Assembly: GCA_003194525.1 (NCBI GenBank) | Contig: NBIV01000089.1 | Coordinates: forward strand, 62,001 to 126,000 | Length of the DNA stretch: 64,000 nt | Reading direction: 5' to 3' | Source: Gracilariopsis chorda | Lineage: Eukaryota; Rhodophyta; Florideophyceae; Gracilariales; Gracilariaceae | Shown here: positions 42,921 through 54,350 of the stretch, piece after piece | Layout of the letters: each line of letters begins with the position of its first letter | Position numbering within the stretch: position 1 is the first letter of the stretch | Position numbers and translations under genes: made by a program | Notes under the pieces: generated by a model | Database searches by the model: none | Seen by the model: only the letters and a program-made list of their open reading frames with translations | Told to the model about the DNA's origin: nothing

Positions 42921-43670
42921 AGTTAGGCTTTGGCGTCAATGGAATTGCTTGGCGGCGTAAATGAGGCAAAAGGAAAGCCAATGATCGGCGGAAGTTGTAA
43001 TCCTTTGCGGTGCAGGATTGCACTCTTTGTGTTAGTGCATGGAATGGCGGTGCTAAGAATTCAAATTGCTTAGGTAGCAAACAATGGCTCTGTCGACCGT
43101 GGCAAACTGGCGAACGACTGGAAACGCTCCAAGATCTCGGCGTGCTGGGGGCTTTCTTTTCGAGCACCAAAAGCTCTCCGTATGATAGTATGCCCAAGAA
43201 TATGTCTTCGGTGCATGATGTGCACGTGAAACATTTTGATTGAGAAGAGGAGTTATAAGTGTTTAATATTAACTGGCCAACTTCTTATCGCTACTATAGT
43301 AGCTATAATAAGTTCTAGGTTCAAAAGGGTTAGGTTCGGACTGCAAAAGCATTGTTGGACAGGTGCCCACCGCGAATGGGCGGCAGAAACTCTCATGTGC
43401 AGACGCTGCCCAGATTTAAATAAATTTTCGGCGGGTTGGGACAACTAAGATTTTATTCAGCCCTTTCTATGACTTTTCTTACGCGGAAATGAGAAAAAAG
43501 AAACCCCCTTGTAGCCAGTATAACGTTGACATGTTGCAAACTGCGGTTTCCGCTTTTTGTTTCCCTCTGCAGCCCAGAAGTTTTCGCAGTCATGTTAAAG
43601 AGGTCAACACTCATCAGCATACTCTTTCTTGTTGCATAAGCTCGTGCTAATCAACACCCTGCTCTAGACA
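42921..43670. other. Stretch without a recognisable gene
   Basis: Only motif-free or antisense-like frames are seen (minus 42874-43197, plus 43010-43243). Nothing supported. Confidence 0.3.
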
Positions 43671-45034
43671 ATGGAAGAAAACTTAGCTCAAGCAGTAATC
43701 TCAAACGCATCCGAAAAAGATCTTAGGCAGCTACCGCCTCCTTCACCGTCTCTAGTGCGGTGCAGTGGCTTACAAGACGAAGTCAAACAAGTCACTTAGA
43801 CAGCACCAACAACAACTGAAGAGGCTAAGGATATGAGTAATGCTGCCAAACATGACAACCACAAATGCGAAACAGTCCTCAAACACCTAAATATTATTGG
43901 AGCTCAAAACGCTCGGCTTGCAAATAAACAAATACTAGTTGCACATAAAATGGTTCAAAAGGCAATAAGTATTCAAACGGTTCAGAAACTTGCGGATGAA
44001 TTTGTGAGTCCCAGTCTCCACGAGACTGGGAATTGTGAAGTAGCACCAACTACAGTGAGAATTGTTAAAACCAACGATGGTAGCGAACAGATTCATTATG
44101 TGGGAGGAGATATACCAATTACTACAAATGGAATGATTGTTGTTGGAACTCTGAACGCCGATTCAAATGAGCAGAGTACAGTTACTGCAGAACGAAGACC
44201 AGCTTTTTAGGCCGTAGAGCACTGTCGTCTGCTACATGTGCTGGCAGATGTTCGTATGACTGCCACAAGGCAGCGTTTAATGCAGTGAATGTCCAGGGAA
44301 GAGCTTAAAAAACAACAACAAGATCCATGGTCTACATCTATTGCGCCTCTTTTCAATGACGACAGATTCAAACCAGCACCAAATACTGTTCTGGCTGGAG
44401 CAGTTACTATGGATGACATCAGTGCAATTGATTCAGCTTATTGCCCACATTTACGTGACGGTAGGGTGTTGAAGCGAAGTTATGGGGAGTTTAGAAGCCT
44501 CTATGGCACTTGTGTATCACGGTTTGAGGCATCAGGTCAGGGTGATCCTGTAGCATTTGCAAACTTTTCTGACGGGAAAACTTTTATTCTGTATGCATAC
44601 TGTTTCCTACAGGTGAATCCTTTTTTACAACCGTTGGCCACATGGGCTTTGAAGTCTGAACTTCAAAGAGAAGAGGGTGTTGCCGACGGTGTTTCTTTGT
44701 ATGGGGTTCGGAGAACAATAAAATTTTTCGTCAAGTAGAGAAGCGACGTCAGGGAAACCCGCGCGAAATTAACCTCGTGGGAGTTAAAAGTCTCATTTCT
44801 GCTGTAAATGAGGATGGAGAAAAGAATGATAGCGAATCGAAGAAATCAGAGAAGGAAAAACATTCCGTTGAGGAAATGTAGGCAGCCTTATGGGCTATGC
44901 GATCGACACTGCAGGCGTTGAATGAGGCAAAGAAAATGAAGGTGACAGCGAGCACGGAGGAGGAGAGTAATCTGCTCCCGGGTATAATACAAAAGCTTTT
45001 AAGTCAGCAAGCTCAAGCAGAGGCCACTATGTGA
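43671..45034 (+). pseudogene. Unidentified transposon-associated gene with several stops
   Basis: From ATG 43671 a single frame continues to 44738 through three nonsense codons (TAG 43797, TAG 44208, TGA 44286). After a frameshift near 44715 it runs on to TGA at 45032-45034, with one more TAG at about 44879. Visible parts: a helical N-terminal region (HNIIGAQNARLANKQ-like), DDISAIDSAYCPHLRDGR, FEASGQGDPVAFANFSDGKT and a charged coiled coil ending IIQKLLSQQAQAEA. The layout is similar to the SANT/coiled-coil and 3-kb genes, but no shared motif is clear. Function unknown; likely an accessory protein of a DNA transposon. Confidence 0.4.
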
Positions 45035-45841
45035 AACATGCATATACTGTGCTTGACGAATAGTGCCACACCGGTGTGATAGCACGTCGAAATGCTTAAA
45101 ACAAGCAACGGCGAAGTAAAACACCCTTCCGGGCAAGTACCTAATCACAACTTGAGGCTCAACGCCCTTGCTGGCGTCAAATTCACCATGCAAATGCAGT
45201 GGAACTTCAGATACAGCTTTCTCATCTGAGGCAATTTCTCGAACGTTAATAGGCGAAGCAAATCCAAATGCAAACCAGTTCTGGTTCTTCCGAAGCGCAA
45301 AGTCATTCATAGGCATTTGACTCTGATTCTTCAATTCTAGTACGTGAGCTCGCGTCATCTTGTGTCCTTTTCCAACAGTAGGATGAACAAAGACATCACC
45401 ACCATAGCCGGGAGTTACAAGCACTGGCGCACAGGCAACCCAAAGATGTTCGGCACAGTCCGCCGAATCGTGTTCAGCAACCAGGGCGTTATATCCGGGT
45501 ACGTTGAATTCAAGTAATGTCACGACGTACGGTTCAAAGAGCTCATCGTGCCCCCGCAGTACAATGCACAATACGGATATGTCGAGCAACAACGTCGCAC
45601 AACACAATATTATGTCCGGTGTCCTCCCTATTCTCCCAAGTGTCTTTAAGTAGTTAAGCTCCTGCCAACATAGTTCCTTCGCTTTCGCTCGAACGCTTAC
45701 CAGCATCTCATTGTCATAAAAAGCTGGATGGGGCAGGAGCTGAGAACCAAACGTGCTTTCGGCGCCAGAATCCATAAAGTTAGTCTTCACTTCTTCTCTT
45801 TCTGTCACGTCGGAACCTGACTTCTCATCATCTAGCTTCAT
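44999..45841 (-). CDS. Intact 280-residue unidentified protein
   Basis: ATG at 45841 opens a frame of 280 codons without any break, unusual in this part of the window. Segments include ELCWQELNYLKTLGRIGRTP, a hydrophobic strand-rich centre (ILCCATLLLDISVLCIVLRG), HLWVACAPVLVTPGYGGDVF and GRVFYFAVACFKHFDVLSHR. The central hydrophobic stretch is short of a convincing membrane anchor. No family is recognised and no signal peptide is seen. It overlaps the 3' end of the plus-strand relic by 36 bases. It may be a recently inserted transposon gene or a host orphan. Confidence 0.45.
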   Translation of the reverse strand: MKLDDEKSGSDVTEREEVKTNFMDSGAESTFGSQLLPHPAFYDNEMLVSVRAKAKELCWQELNYLKTLGRIGRTPDIILCCATLLLDISVLCIVLRGHDELFEPYVVTLLEFNVPGYNALVAEHDSADCAEHLWVACAPVLVTPGYGGDVFVHPTVGKGHKMTRAHVLELKNQSQMPMNDFALRKNQNWFAFGFASPINVREIASDEKAVSEVPLHLHGEFDASKGVEPQVVIRYLPGRVFYFAVACFKHFDVLSHRCGTIRQAQYMHVSHSGLCLSLLT

Positions 45842-46600
45842 AGCCTTTGCTATTTTGTGAATTCAGAAAGCTTCCTCAAGTCGTTTTCTGATTTCCAACG
45901 ATTTCGAGGAGTGTCAGCATCCCCGTTGAACACCAGCATGGCTCATCGCACGCGATGCATGTAATTGTGGCAGAAGAAGTAGCAAAAAGAGCGCCAACTG
46001 GAGTGGCACTCATGGCGGTAACGCGCGTTGACCCATGTGCTATGCGCAATTTGGCCTCACGTTGGATATGCAGCAGATGCAGCGGAGCAGGCTTGGGCAT
46101 ATGATCTGCATTGGTCTCAAAATGCAGCAAGGAGCGTGACGGATGCGGGCGAGCGGAAAAAAAGAGCATCAAGCCACTGGTCAGTGCAGCTATGATACGC
46201 GACGATATACTTGATCGAACAGCGCCTCTTCCCGTTTGAGTATAGTTCTTTTCGTCCCAGATCTTCTTCTTTCAGGGTTGCTTTCCGTATAGTCAGCAGA
46301 AGAGTCAGTATCGCCCCAGTCTCATCTGCTTTTGATGGCGCCCAGCGAGAATTCTTCTTAGGTTTGCTGTGTTTACTCGATTTCTGCGCAGATTTGTACG
46401 GTGGATTGCAAATTAGGAATGCGACAGACAGAGAGACCTGTTCGAGCAATGCGACGATCGCCTCCAATAGTTCTTCGAAAAGAAGACTTCGGGTGCATCC
46501 GGGGTCACAGAGAATGGAATGAATGGTTTAAGCACACAGAACGCTTGGCAAAATCTCGGAGCTTGAGCGTTTTGACCACGGCCAACTCGTCAGCTTGCTG
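45842..46600 (-). other. Broken minus frames, unidentified
   Basis: Frames 45876-46172 (with TITCIACDEPCWCSTGM, a small cysteine cluster that could bind zinc) and 46117-46467 (with SSKHSKPKKNSRWAPSK, basic) may be pieces of one gene upstream of the intact 280-residue frame. The plus strand also has open frames here. Not assignable. Confidence 0.25.
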
Positions 46601-47020
46601 CATTTTCTCCCGCCATGTACAGTGCGGGTTTGTAAACTAAGAATGACGTCAGATATCAACAGGGGCTCCGAACGTGCAACTGCACGCTTCGTGCCGAATA
46701 TGATGCAGAAAAGAGCGCTGTTTGCTTCTGCAATCCCAATATTCCCTCAGCGAGATTTGTATTGGAACCTGTTATTGTGCGCCTCAAGAACACCGACTTT
46801 GTGTGTTCTTCCTCGTCAGCCAGAGAGCGGCTCAACACCATCTTCTTCGAACGAGCCCTAGCGTATGGAGATGATCTGCAAGTTGATCTCTCAATTGGGA
46901 GCTTTCCCGAGCACTATTTCTAGCATGAATGTTGTCTCTTTCAGTGTGACATGTGTCCTGGAAGTGTACAACAGGAGTACCACTCACATGATTATCCTCG
47001 TGATGAGGATTATAATTGAA

Positions 47021-47888
47021 TTAGTTTTCGTTCGAAGTATCAATAAGAGAATTATGTAGCATACACGCCACAACAATAGTGAGGGTTTTTTGACGCAAAG
47101 AATATCGTATTGCAGACCAAACGGTCCCAGAACGACATATGAGTATTCCGAAAGCTTTCTCTACCACAGCACGAGTACTAGAGTGATATGAATTATACGA
47201 ATCTTTCTTACTTGTCAGATTACGCCCGGGATAGGGTGTGAGAACTTTTGATTCGTTTGCATACGCCTCATCGGCCATAACGGTAGCCCAGGAAGGCAAA
47301 TCACTTCGGAGCAACAATTCGTAACGTTTTGTGTTTCTAAACGCTATAGCATCATTTGTACCACCACAGTGCCAGGCTGAGATGAAAGAAAACTTGTAGT
47401 CGGCATGTGCAGGTGCTTGTACACAAAGTGCAAAAAAATTCTTTCTTTTGTAGTATTTCATAGGAGCTTGAGCGTCTTTCAGAGAAGGTCGTCGAATTGC
47501 TATTGCAATTCCGTCAAGAGCGGCAAGGAATTATGCATGGGATAGAACTGTTTCTAAGATTTTGAAAAATAATAGTTTGTTCGTAACATTCCTATTCTGT
47601 TCGCGGGAATTTGATATGAGGTAATGTAGAATCAAGAGCTTGCAATGCTTCCGAAAATATATTGTATACGGTTGAAGACCCAGTTCTGTACGGCCAAGAT
47701 ATGTCCAAATTACTGGCTCCAGCTAGGAGCCGTAGGGTCACAAATAGCATTACTGATGGCTGCAATGAGGCTGCGATGTTGGAATTGTTTTGCCGTCTTC
47801 GACGCAATAACATTTGTAAACTTGAACGCAGCAACATGAATTGAGATTTTGACACCTGATAGAGTCGTTTGAACCTATTGTATGACAA
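47021..47888 (-). pseudogene. ALP1-like PIF/Harbinger transposase relic
   Basis: The upstream frame (47888-47592) is the N-terminal part, MSYNRFKRLYQVSKSQFMLL and VTLRLLAGASNLDISWPYR, typical of the helical start of plant-type Harbinger transposases. The downstream frame carries FLAALDGIAIAIRRPS just before the Met at 47461 (first Asp), then FSFISAWHCGGTNDAIAFRN (second Asp), MADEAYANESKVLTPYPGRN and TRAVVEKAFGILICRSG (Glu). All three catalytic residues are kept. A frameshift separates the halves near 47550 and a TAA precedes FLAALDG. A C-terminal VVACMLHNSLID is the usual family ending. No accessory gene is obvious next to it. Confidence 0.75.
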
Positions 47889-48640
47889 TCAGTCAATATG
47901 AGCTTGACAGTCAAATACATGGCGTGGAAGCACGCACCGCAGTAATCTTTTGTTGCTTTCCGTCATTTCAGAATGTATTACGGCACACACAATACAAAAA
48001 GCACCCAGAGCTAGTCTTCTTTTTCTTCGGAATAGTTTTGAACGCTTTTGAACCACTTTGCATGCGAATAGCTTGAGAAAGATCGTAGTAGTCTGTGACG
48101 GAATGAGTCATTCCATGCTGTGGAATCGGAGGCGTGCATACTCTTGGACGTGGGATGGATATGTGGTTCCAGATTTGTTTTTGTGTTCCCCGCAAAGTGT
48201 AAAACTGAAACTAAATCGAAATTTTGACAATTCATAGTTAACCATTGACAAATTAGTAACCTCATAGAACGGGCCTTAATTCGACAAAAAACCCGAAATT
48301 AACAACGGAGCTCCTCCCCTATTTTCAATTATTCGTTCTTCGGACGGGAGAATGTTCACAAATATCAGCAATGCATCTCGTTTAATGTCTGAACCTGACC
48401 TTCATTAGCAAACTTAAGGTTCTTATTTGAATAGCCCGCGTTTTTCTTGTTGAAATAACAAATAATATAGCACGGGTCGCAGTCTGGTACTCTCAGAACA
48501 TAACAAACACTGCTACACCGACAAAGCCATGGATTCGCAACATTTCTTTCTGGAAACCGCAGTACACGACCGATTTCAGAATCAGAACTTGCGGAAGGCA
48601 ACTGCCGACATGCACAAGATACAGGTAAGTGTGTTTCGTC
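47889..48640. other. Stretch without a recognisable gene
   Basis: Short frames in both directions without motifs. The interval separates the ALP1-like relic from the pogo relic that follows. Nothing supported. Confidence 0.3.
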
Positions 48641-48759
48641 GCGTTTATATTGCTTGGACTGCAAAGTATCCAGATTTGTAGCCACTTCACCCATCCGATA
48701 TCCAAATTGATCTCAAACCAAGAGGACGTCCTCCCGTACTAAATACTTCCGAAGAATAA

Positions 48760-49700
48760 ATCATCGCAAACACCATTCGATACTTTGCAGAGAACAATAC
48801 GCCATTTTCCAAACTAGGTGTGCGTGATCTTTTCCAAGTTTATGTAAACATGGTACCTCCCAAAGGTCCAATTCAACTTGGATACATGGACAACAAACCC
48901 TCCAAGAACGGGGCAACCAAATCCACACAACACAACAACCTCCAAATTCTACCTGTGAATCGCAGGGAAGACAAACGGGTGAACGCCATGACTGCACAAA
49001 AACTGTCTCAGCGTACTGCAAGGGTCTCGGCCACAATGAAAAGGTTCAACATACATAAACCAGAATACATGTTCAATACCGATCAGTCGGGTGCATCTTT
49101 TGAGAAAATGAACGGTCCCAGCTTATGGAAAGGTGTTATAAGTGCTGGTCCTCGTCTTCTGCAGAACATGATAACCACGAAAGGCAACTTAGAACGGGTT
49201 ACAGGCATTAATGTTGTCAGTGCCAGTGGAAAGTCTCACAAACCTGTTGTCGTCTTCCACGGAAAACTCGCTCACTACAGAACAATTCGTTGTAGAATCC
49301 AAGCTTTGCACTCTGTATAACCCCATGTTATCTATTCCAGAGAAACACCCCTGGTGTTGACATTGGTTTTGTGTTCGAATGGGTGCAATGATTCTTAGAG
49401 GAAATCAAAAACCTTCCTGCCAATAATCAGAAACTGATGCTGTTGTTAGACGGTTATGGGTCACATATCCAATTCAAAAATGTGAATCTATTCAAAGATA
49501 ACAATGTGGTAGTCATCGCCCTTCCCACCCACACGTCGCATATATCACAACCTTCGGATTTTTCGGTCTTCAGGTGCTACAAATCATTTCTCCAAAATGA
49601 ACTCCAAAAAGCAGCGCGATAGAACACAAAATTGAATGCATTTGATATAGGACATTTCATCCACGACGCTTTCTACAGCTCCCAAACATCAACAAATATC
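48760..49700 (+). pseudogene. Pogo/Tc1-mariner transposase relic
   Basis: The plus frame at 48820-49320 contains KPEYMFNTDQSGASFEKMNG with the first catalytic Asp and RVTGINVVSASGKSHKPVVV. After a broken stretch the frame at 49437-49622 holds LMLLLDGYGSHIQFKNVNLF (second Asp) and HTSHISQPSDFSVFRCYKS (third Asp). The order and motifs are those of pogo-branch DDD transposases. No terminal repeats could be fixed. The downstream sequence to 50176 stays protein-like on the plus strand and is cut by the MULE insertion. Confidence 0.7.
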
Positions 49701-49929
49701 CGTTTGGGAATCTGAAGAACTAGAATGTGAGGTCGTAAACTCCTGGGCCAAACTTTCAAACATTAGAAAAGCATCTGGCACTAACCATGATGAGAGAAAT
49801 CTGGCAGGTTAGTATGAAAGACCTAGTTGAGACACTTAAGAAATAGCATCGTGCTTTTCTTCGAGACGCCAGAGTTGAAGACCGTAGATATGTTCGAATC
49901 GATGTGTCTGCCGGCTTGCATGTGACCTC

Positions 49930-50176
49930 CACAGCGGTTATTAGTGCTTTGGTAAAACACATTGAATATCAAAAAAAAGATGCATGAAGAAGGTGCACAA
50001 AAACAAGCAGCTGCTTACAAGAAACCAAAGCGAGACATTCAAACTTTAGTACTTTTTGGTCCATTATAACGCTCAACATCTTGCTCAATCTTGCAGAGCA
50101 TGGGTGGATTCTGGTGGAGAGAAAGCAAAAGCGCTGAGCGCCGAAGAGCGCACAGTGCTGTTGAATTGTGTGCCTG
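49930..50176 (+). pseudogene. Reading frame interrupted by the MULE
   Basis: The frame with ATG-like start at 50056 reads SCRAWVDSGGEKAKALSAEE, RTVLLNCVPGV and stops having meaning at the MULE edge. Removing the MULE and one copy of the 9-base duplication joins CVPGVM to MPESDDKSYFGILQ at 57580-57616, in the same frame. So the MULE landed in an older coding sequence, perhaps the C-terminal end of the pogo relic. No known domain in the joined piece. Confidence 0.5.
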
Positions 50177-50185
50177 GAGTTATGA
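50177..50185 (+). repeat. Left 9-bp target site duplication of the MULE
   Basis: GAGTTATGA, identical to 57571-57579 on the other side of the element. Nine bases is the typical Mutator-superfamily duplication. Confidence 0.85.
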
Positions 50186-50419
50186 GGAAAAGGGCTAAAC
50201 TACATGACGTAGATATTGTAGGCAAGTCAGTGCGCATTCGCACCAATAAAAAGAGAGAGGCAGCGGGCACGTGCCACGGCGAGCTGCACATGTGCCCGTG
50301 CCACTTGAGATCCTACTATAGCCAATAATATACCCTTATTTTGGATTTTAACTAGTAGATACGCGGAGTCAGGACATTCCCTCTATCCCTGCTCCCTCCG
50401 TCCGCCAAGTCAGCACAAC
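50186..50419 (+). repeat. Left long terminal inverted repeat of the MULE
   Basis: About 230 bases, matching 57371-57570 in inverted orientation. Matched blocks include GTAGGCAAGTCAGTG (GTAGGCGAGTCAGTG in the other), GGGCACGTGCCACGG, CCAATAATAT and CCAAGTCAGCACAAC. A 30-base segment GCGCATTCGCACC...GAGAGG is present only here. Confidence 0.85.
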
Positions 50420-50875
50420 TTAAATATCATAATTGCCATTTGGTGCCATCTTTTTCCAAAAGGGTGAGCGTAGCCGAGTAAGAAGAGGCATAGTGAATCT
50501 TGATCGTCCTCCTTCAACATTCGTTCCCCTTATTATCAGATTCATCCAAGGCTAGTAAGCACCATCGAGGAAGTTTTTCCCGAGGGTACAACAAGCCAGA
50601 AGTGCGAGAGATTGAAAGCATGGGGTTTATCAGGCGCTTTGCACATAGCAAAGCTATTCATAGTCTGATGCTTGCCATCAGAGCAGTAGTCTGCAATACC
50701 ACCTCACTCACAAGATAGTCGTACTCAATTCCTGATTCAAGACCGTTCTTATCTACAGTTTTAGTAGCTATGCGCACATTTAGTCACATGCATACGGAAA
50801 GTGGCCAGGCTTTGAGAACGTGGATCGATCTGTGGTACGTTTTTCACATATAGTATCACGCAGCTCATAGAAAAT

Positions 50876-51259
50876 ATGTTGAACGCACCCCAGCATGGAG
50901 CCATGAAGCATTCTTTGGTAATGGAGGATCTTGGGTCATTTGCAAGTGATGTAAAGATTAAATTCTTCGAATGGCTTGGAATAAACCCAGAGCTTACTTT
51001 GGACATGGTTTTTGGTATTGACAAAGGCAATCGACAGCTGTATACATCTTTCATCCGACAGAAGAGCATCCAAGAGAATCGCAAGAATAATGAACAAGAC
51101 TCTGGAAACGGTTCCGATATATCAAAACGTGCTATTGCCTGTCGTGCCGACTATGATCTGGGCGACATAGGATGCAGCACAAGAAGAAACAGATTAAGTC
51201 CTGTGTCTCGGAGAAGTCATCGAGCTGAGCGTCGACAAATGTGGAGAGACCCAAGCTGA
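50876..51259 (+). CDS. Small plus-strand gene inside the MULE, unidentified
   Basis: A 127-codon frame convergent to the transposase. It includes HSLVMEDLGSFASDVKIKFF, EWLGINPELTLDMVFGIDKG and a basic C-terminal tail (RRNRLSPVSRRSHRAERRQ). The frame may have continued upstream in another frame (50500-50718, SMGFIRRFAHSKAIHSLML). No known domain. As the only plus-strand frame of note between the left end and the transposase tail it may be a second protein of the element, as Mutator has, or captured host sequence. Confidence 0.35.
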   Translation: MLNAPQHGAMKHSLVMEDLGSFASDVKIKFFEWLGINPELTLDMVFGIDKGNRQLYTSFIRQKSIQENRKNNEQDSGNGSDISKRAIACRADYDLGDIGCSTRRNRLSPVSRRSHRAERRQMWRDPS

Positions 51260-51768
51260 GGATGAAGATGTGGACGACTTAGATAACCTCAATGGTTAAG
51301 GAAGCTTTCAGATATGTTAAGTGAGCTTGTCCAAAGCAATGCAACTGGTGTGAAGATTGAGAAACTTCTTAGGTCCAAGCCTATGACTGCAGATACGCGT
51401 TTGATGTGGCTTATAGTTTAAGTGGCATTGGATTATTTGTTCATGAGTTTAGCTGATTCTATTGTTGAGTCTTTTAGGAGATACGTTGGCTCTACGGTGA
51501 TGAAAGTGTATCACACACTCCTACGTGAGCTTCACTTTAGGCGTGGTCAGATATAAGGAAGACTGTGCACGCGTTCATGGACGGAAATGTGGAATATGCG
51601 AAGAGAATTTCTCTATGATACGCTACAATATATAGAAGTTGAATAAAGAATTATTTTGAAGGTGAAGTCGATGGGAGCAAGAAACCCGGGCCTTTATGAA
51701 GAACAGAAAAAGCTCGAAGAGATTATGAAAGAAGGAAAGGGATCAAAAGGCTGTGGTCAATGCTACAG

Positions 51769-52257
51769 CTAATGGATGTGTCCAAGAGACTTTGAAATCA
51801 TTCGAAGTGCTCTGTCTTGCACATCTTGGGCTATGGAAGTTGAGGGTGCCACAGCTGGTTCTGAGAATGTTGAGAGTGGTTGGAATTCTTTCTGAGATGC
51901 TTCCTGGGACGAAAGCGGGCTTGTCCTCACTCGCTTTCTCGTGCGCTCCAAGGAGCTTTTCTTTCTCCGTTGTGCCCTGTGGCGTCCATTGTTTGGCTGA
52001 CGAATTCCCGAGGAACTGAAACCTTTTGTAGAAGAAGATGGATGCAGTGAAGTGAAATTGTTCTCTGTTTCTTCTGCGTGTTCTGATAATGAAACCAACC
52101 TTGTTTTGAAGGTACCTCTAGCTTCGAAGTGTATCGCTTTTCCTTGCTGAATGTCTGCGATGGCATCACGTACAAGACGTAGAACTCCACTCACCGCAAC
52201 ACGTCCAGTTCCATTAGCTTGTCGTTGTAAAGCATCGTAGAGTTTTTTTCCTTCCAC
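51769..52257 (-). pseudogene. C-terminal basic tail of the MULE transposase
   Basis: A 162-codon frame following the SWIM region: a helical part (VLRLVRDAIADIQQGKAIHF) then a Ser/Lys/Arg-rich tail (RRKKSSLERTRKRVRTSPLS). Upstream sequence up to 52537 is protein-like in a shifted frame (VEGKKLYDALQRQANGTG is preceded by SREDSDVDGYNTY). It probably is the end of the transposase polypeptide, separated by a frameshift. Confidence 0.5.
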
Positions 52258-52399
52258 GTAAGTATTGTACCCATCTACGTCTGAGTCTTCTCTACTGATT
52301 CTGAGTATACCTGAGTCAATAGGGATAAACTGTTGCTCCGCAGACCCATCGAAATGGCATAGTCGTGAATTGATCTCCTTGTTATTGAATTATCGAGTC

Positions 52400-52737
52400 T
52401 CTGAACTAAGTTTCGCCATGTACGGGACTGTCAAAGCAGATGTATATTTTCTCCAGTATGTAGAGAAAAGTGCTTCAAGAGGTATGACGAATCCTAGTAT
52501 GTTTCGTAGTTTAGGAAACCGCAGAAGTTCTTCCTGATAAACCATGGCACATCAAACCATGTGACCACAAGCGAAGCCAACGGACCGAGGCTGCCCACAG
52601 GAACAAACACCAATAAACTCTACGTTTACGTCAACCCCCGACCCCGTATACCTTCTTGAGAATTGTCCAACTGTCTCTTGTGATGAGCGTTCTTCTTCCA
52701 ACGTCTTATTCCGGCTCTGATTCAGATGGCTTCCCAT
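52400..52737 (-). pseudogene. SWIM zinc finger of the MULE
   Basis: In the frame starting at 52737 the sequence VEFIGVCSCGQPRSVGFACGH gives the SWIM pattern C-x-C-x(n)-C-x-H (VCSC...CGH), the standard finger after the catalytic domain of MULE and FAR1-type transposases. A TGA follows two codons later and the frame then continues CAMVYQEELLRFPKLRNIL, so the stop is a nonsense mutation. A single frameshift at about 52725 separates it from the catalytic domain. Confidence 0.7.
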
Positions 52738-54347
52738 TTCAACTTAAAGCGAGCTACAGGTCCAATTGCTGGGGTTGAACTACTTTCCAGGTTTCTGATT
52801 GCTTCCGGCCACGGTTCCTGTGAATAATCTACAACCTCTGTACTGGAAAGAATGTAGTTCTTCGAGGGCTTAAAGCTCAAATCTACGGAGTGCGCCATAG
52901 CGTAGCTCGTGTACTCAGCCACCAAGCTGCCTACAATTTCTACAGGTAGAAAGTGCTCAAGCTCTCTTGTCTTCCGATATCTCCAAATTTGAGAAGAAAA
53001 TGTTCGTACAATCTCCAAGATCCGGGTGTCAGCCCGTTCTTGGGATATACGCCCAACCGCCAAAAGAAACTTCCACAAGGGTATCCTCTTCGATAAAATG
53101 ATCTTCTTGTATGCAGAATTAAAACATTCGGTGTAGCAAGTTCCTTGGAACATGTAACCGGTAGATATAGCTGCATCTCGGAAGCAGGACACCAGCATAT
53201 GCGGCTTATAGTTGTACAAGTACTTATAATACACACAGAGAAGATCGTCAAAAGCATCAAAGTGCTTGGATTCTAGCATTCTCCTCCTTTCGAAAAACGT
53301 TTCCGACGTATATGACTTTCTGAGATTGAACAGTTCTTTCTTCATATCGTGCATGCAATCCATCTTACCAATATTTCTACACCAATTCGCCACATTGTTC
53401 TTCTGATTCTCGTTCAGATGCCATTCGTCGAGGTTTATATAGGACAAATTGAACACCTTCTCAGATGCATTTATACACGCAGTGTTCTGGTCCATCACTA
53501 CCATCGCTGGTGAGACGGCGACTATAGACTTCAAGTAGGACAGAATTCGTACGAAGTACTTTTCTCTCTCGGAGCACATGTACCACATGAAAAATGTCAA
53601 CAAATGACCATCATTGGCTCTTCCATTAATGGTGACCAGAGGGAAACTGTATCTATTGGCTATGGCTTTACAATCAATAGATACCCCCGGAACGATCCCG
53701 AACTTCTGGTAGTCTTCCATCCACTCTCGAAACGACCAACAAGCGTACCCAGAATCCTCCGTCTTAATCGTTATCGAGAAGAGGCATCGCCTCATCTTGT
53801 TATTGTATTGATCACACTTCAAGATTTCCTTCTTCAGCACTCTTCTATTCCCACGTTCAGCACAACGACTCTTCAGGGACTTTGTCTTCCCCGTAGATCG
53901 CTTTTGTTCCCCAACGTATATAGAAGTACTTACGAATAAGCTGTACCCGAAGCAGTCCGCAATAAATTGAACATCCTCCAGAACCGTGACACCAGGTTCA
54001 TGGAGAGTAAGGGTTTCAAGATAGGCTAAGACAGCTGCTTTTAAACACTCCTCAATTCTCTCATTCGGTATCGTGTTCTGTAGGGATTCTGTTCACAGTT
54101 CTTCATCACCATCTTATTTCCAGTACTTTTCGTCTATCTCTCCAAGGCCATCCTTCTCCCTTGATTCTGATTCTTCTTCATTCAGGATGCCACCATCAGA
54201 GTCTTCAAAAAATCATGAAAGAACCCCCTCTTCGTCATCTAAGAATCGATCAATGAGCAACGCCTCATCTTCTTCAACGGATTGCTCATCTGAAACTTGC
54301 TGCGCATATGCAACGTTTGCGTTGAGAGTTTCACTCTCGTCCCCCAT
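52722..54347 (-). pseudogene. MULE transposase catalytic region with acidic N-terminal linker
   Basis: From ATG 54347 (MGDESETLNANVAYAQQ) the frame is open to 52722 apart from TGA 54213-54215, TAA 54114-54116 and TGA 54093-54095, all in the acidic linker. The core is unbroken from 54092. It contains RIEECLKAAVLAYLETLTL, FGIVPGVSIDCKAIANRYSF, TINGRANDGHLLTFFMWY, SPAMVVMDQNTACINASEK (catalytic Asp), NLDEWHLNENQKNN (the conserved D-x2-H that follows the second Asp in MULEs) and FRDAAISTGYMFQGTCYTE, where the late Glu is expected. MULE transposases cut the element at its long inverted ends. Copy 1 at 11.8 kb is a diverged relative. The catalytic core itself looks intact. Confidence 0.8.
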
Positions 54348-54350
54348 TTT

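Noticed and set aside
44715-44740. Programmed -1 frameshift site (AAAATTTTTC) in the 43.7-kb gene
   Set aside because: The heptamer is not in the required phase, and the gene is already broken by several stops, so a mutation is simpler.
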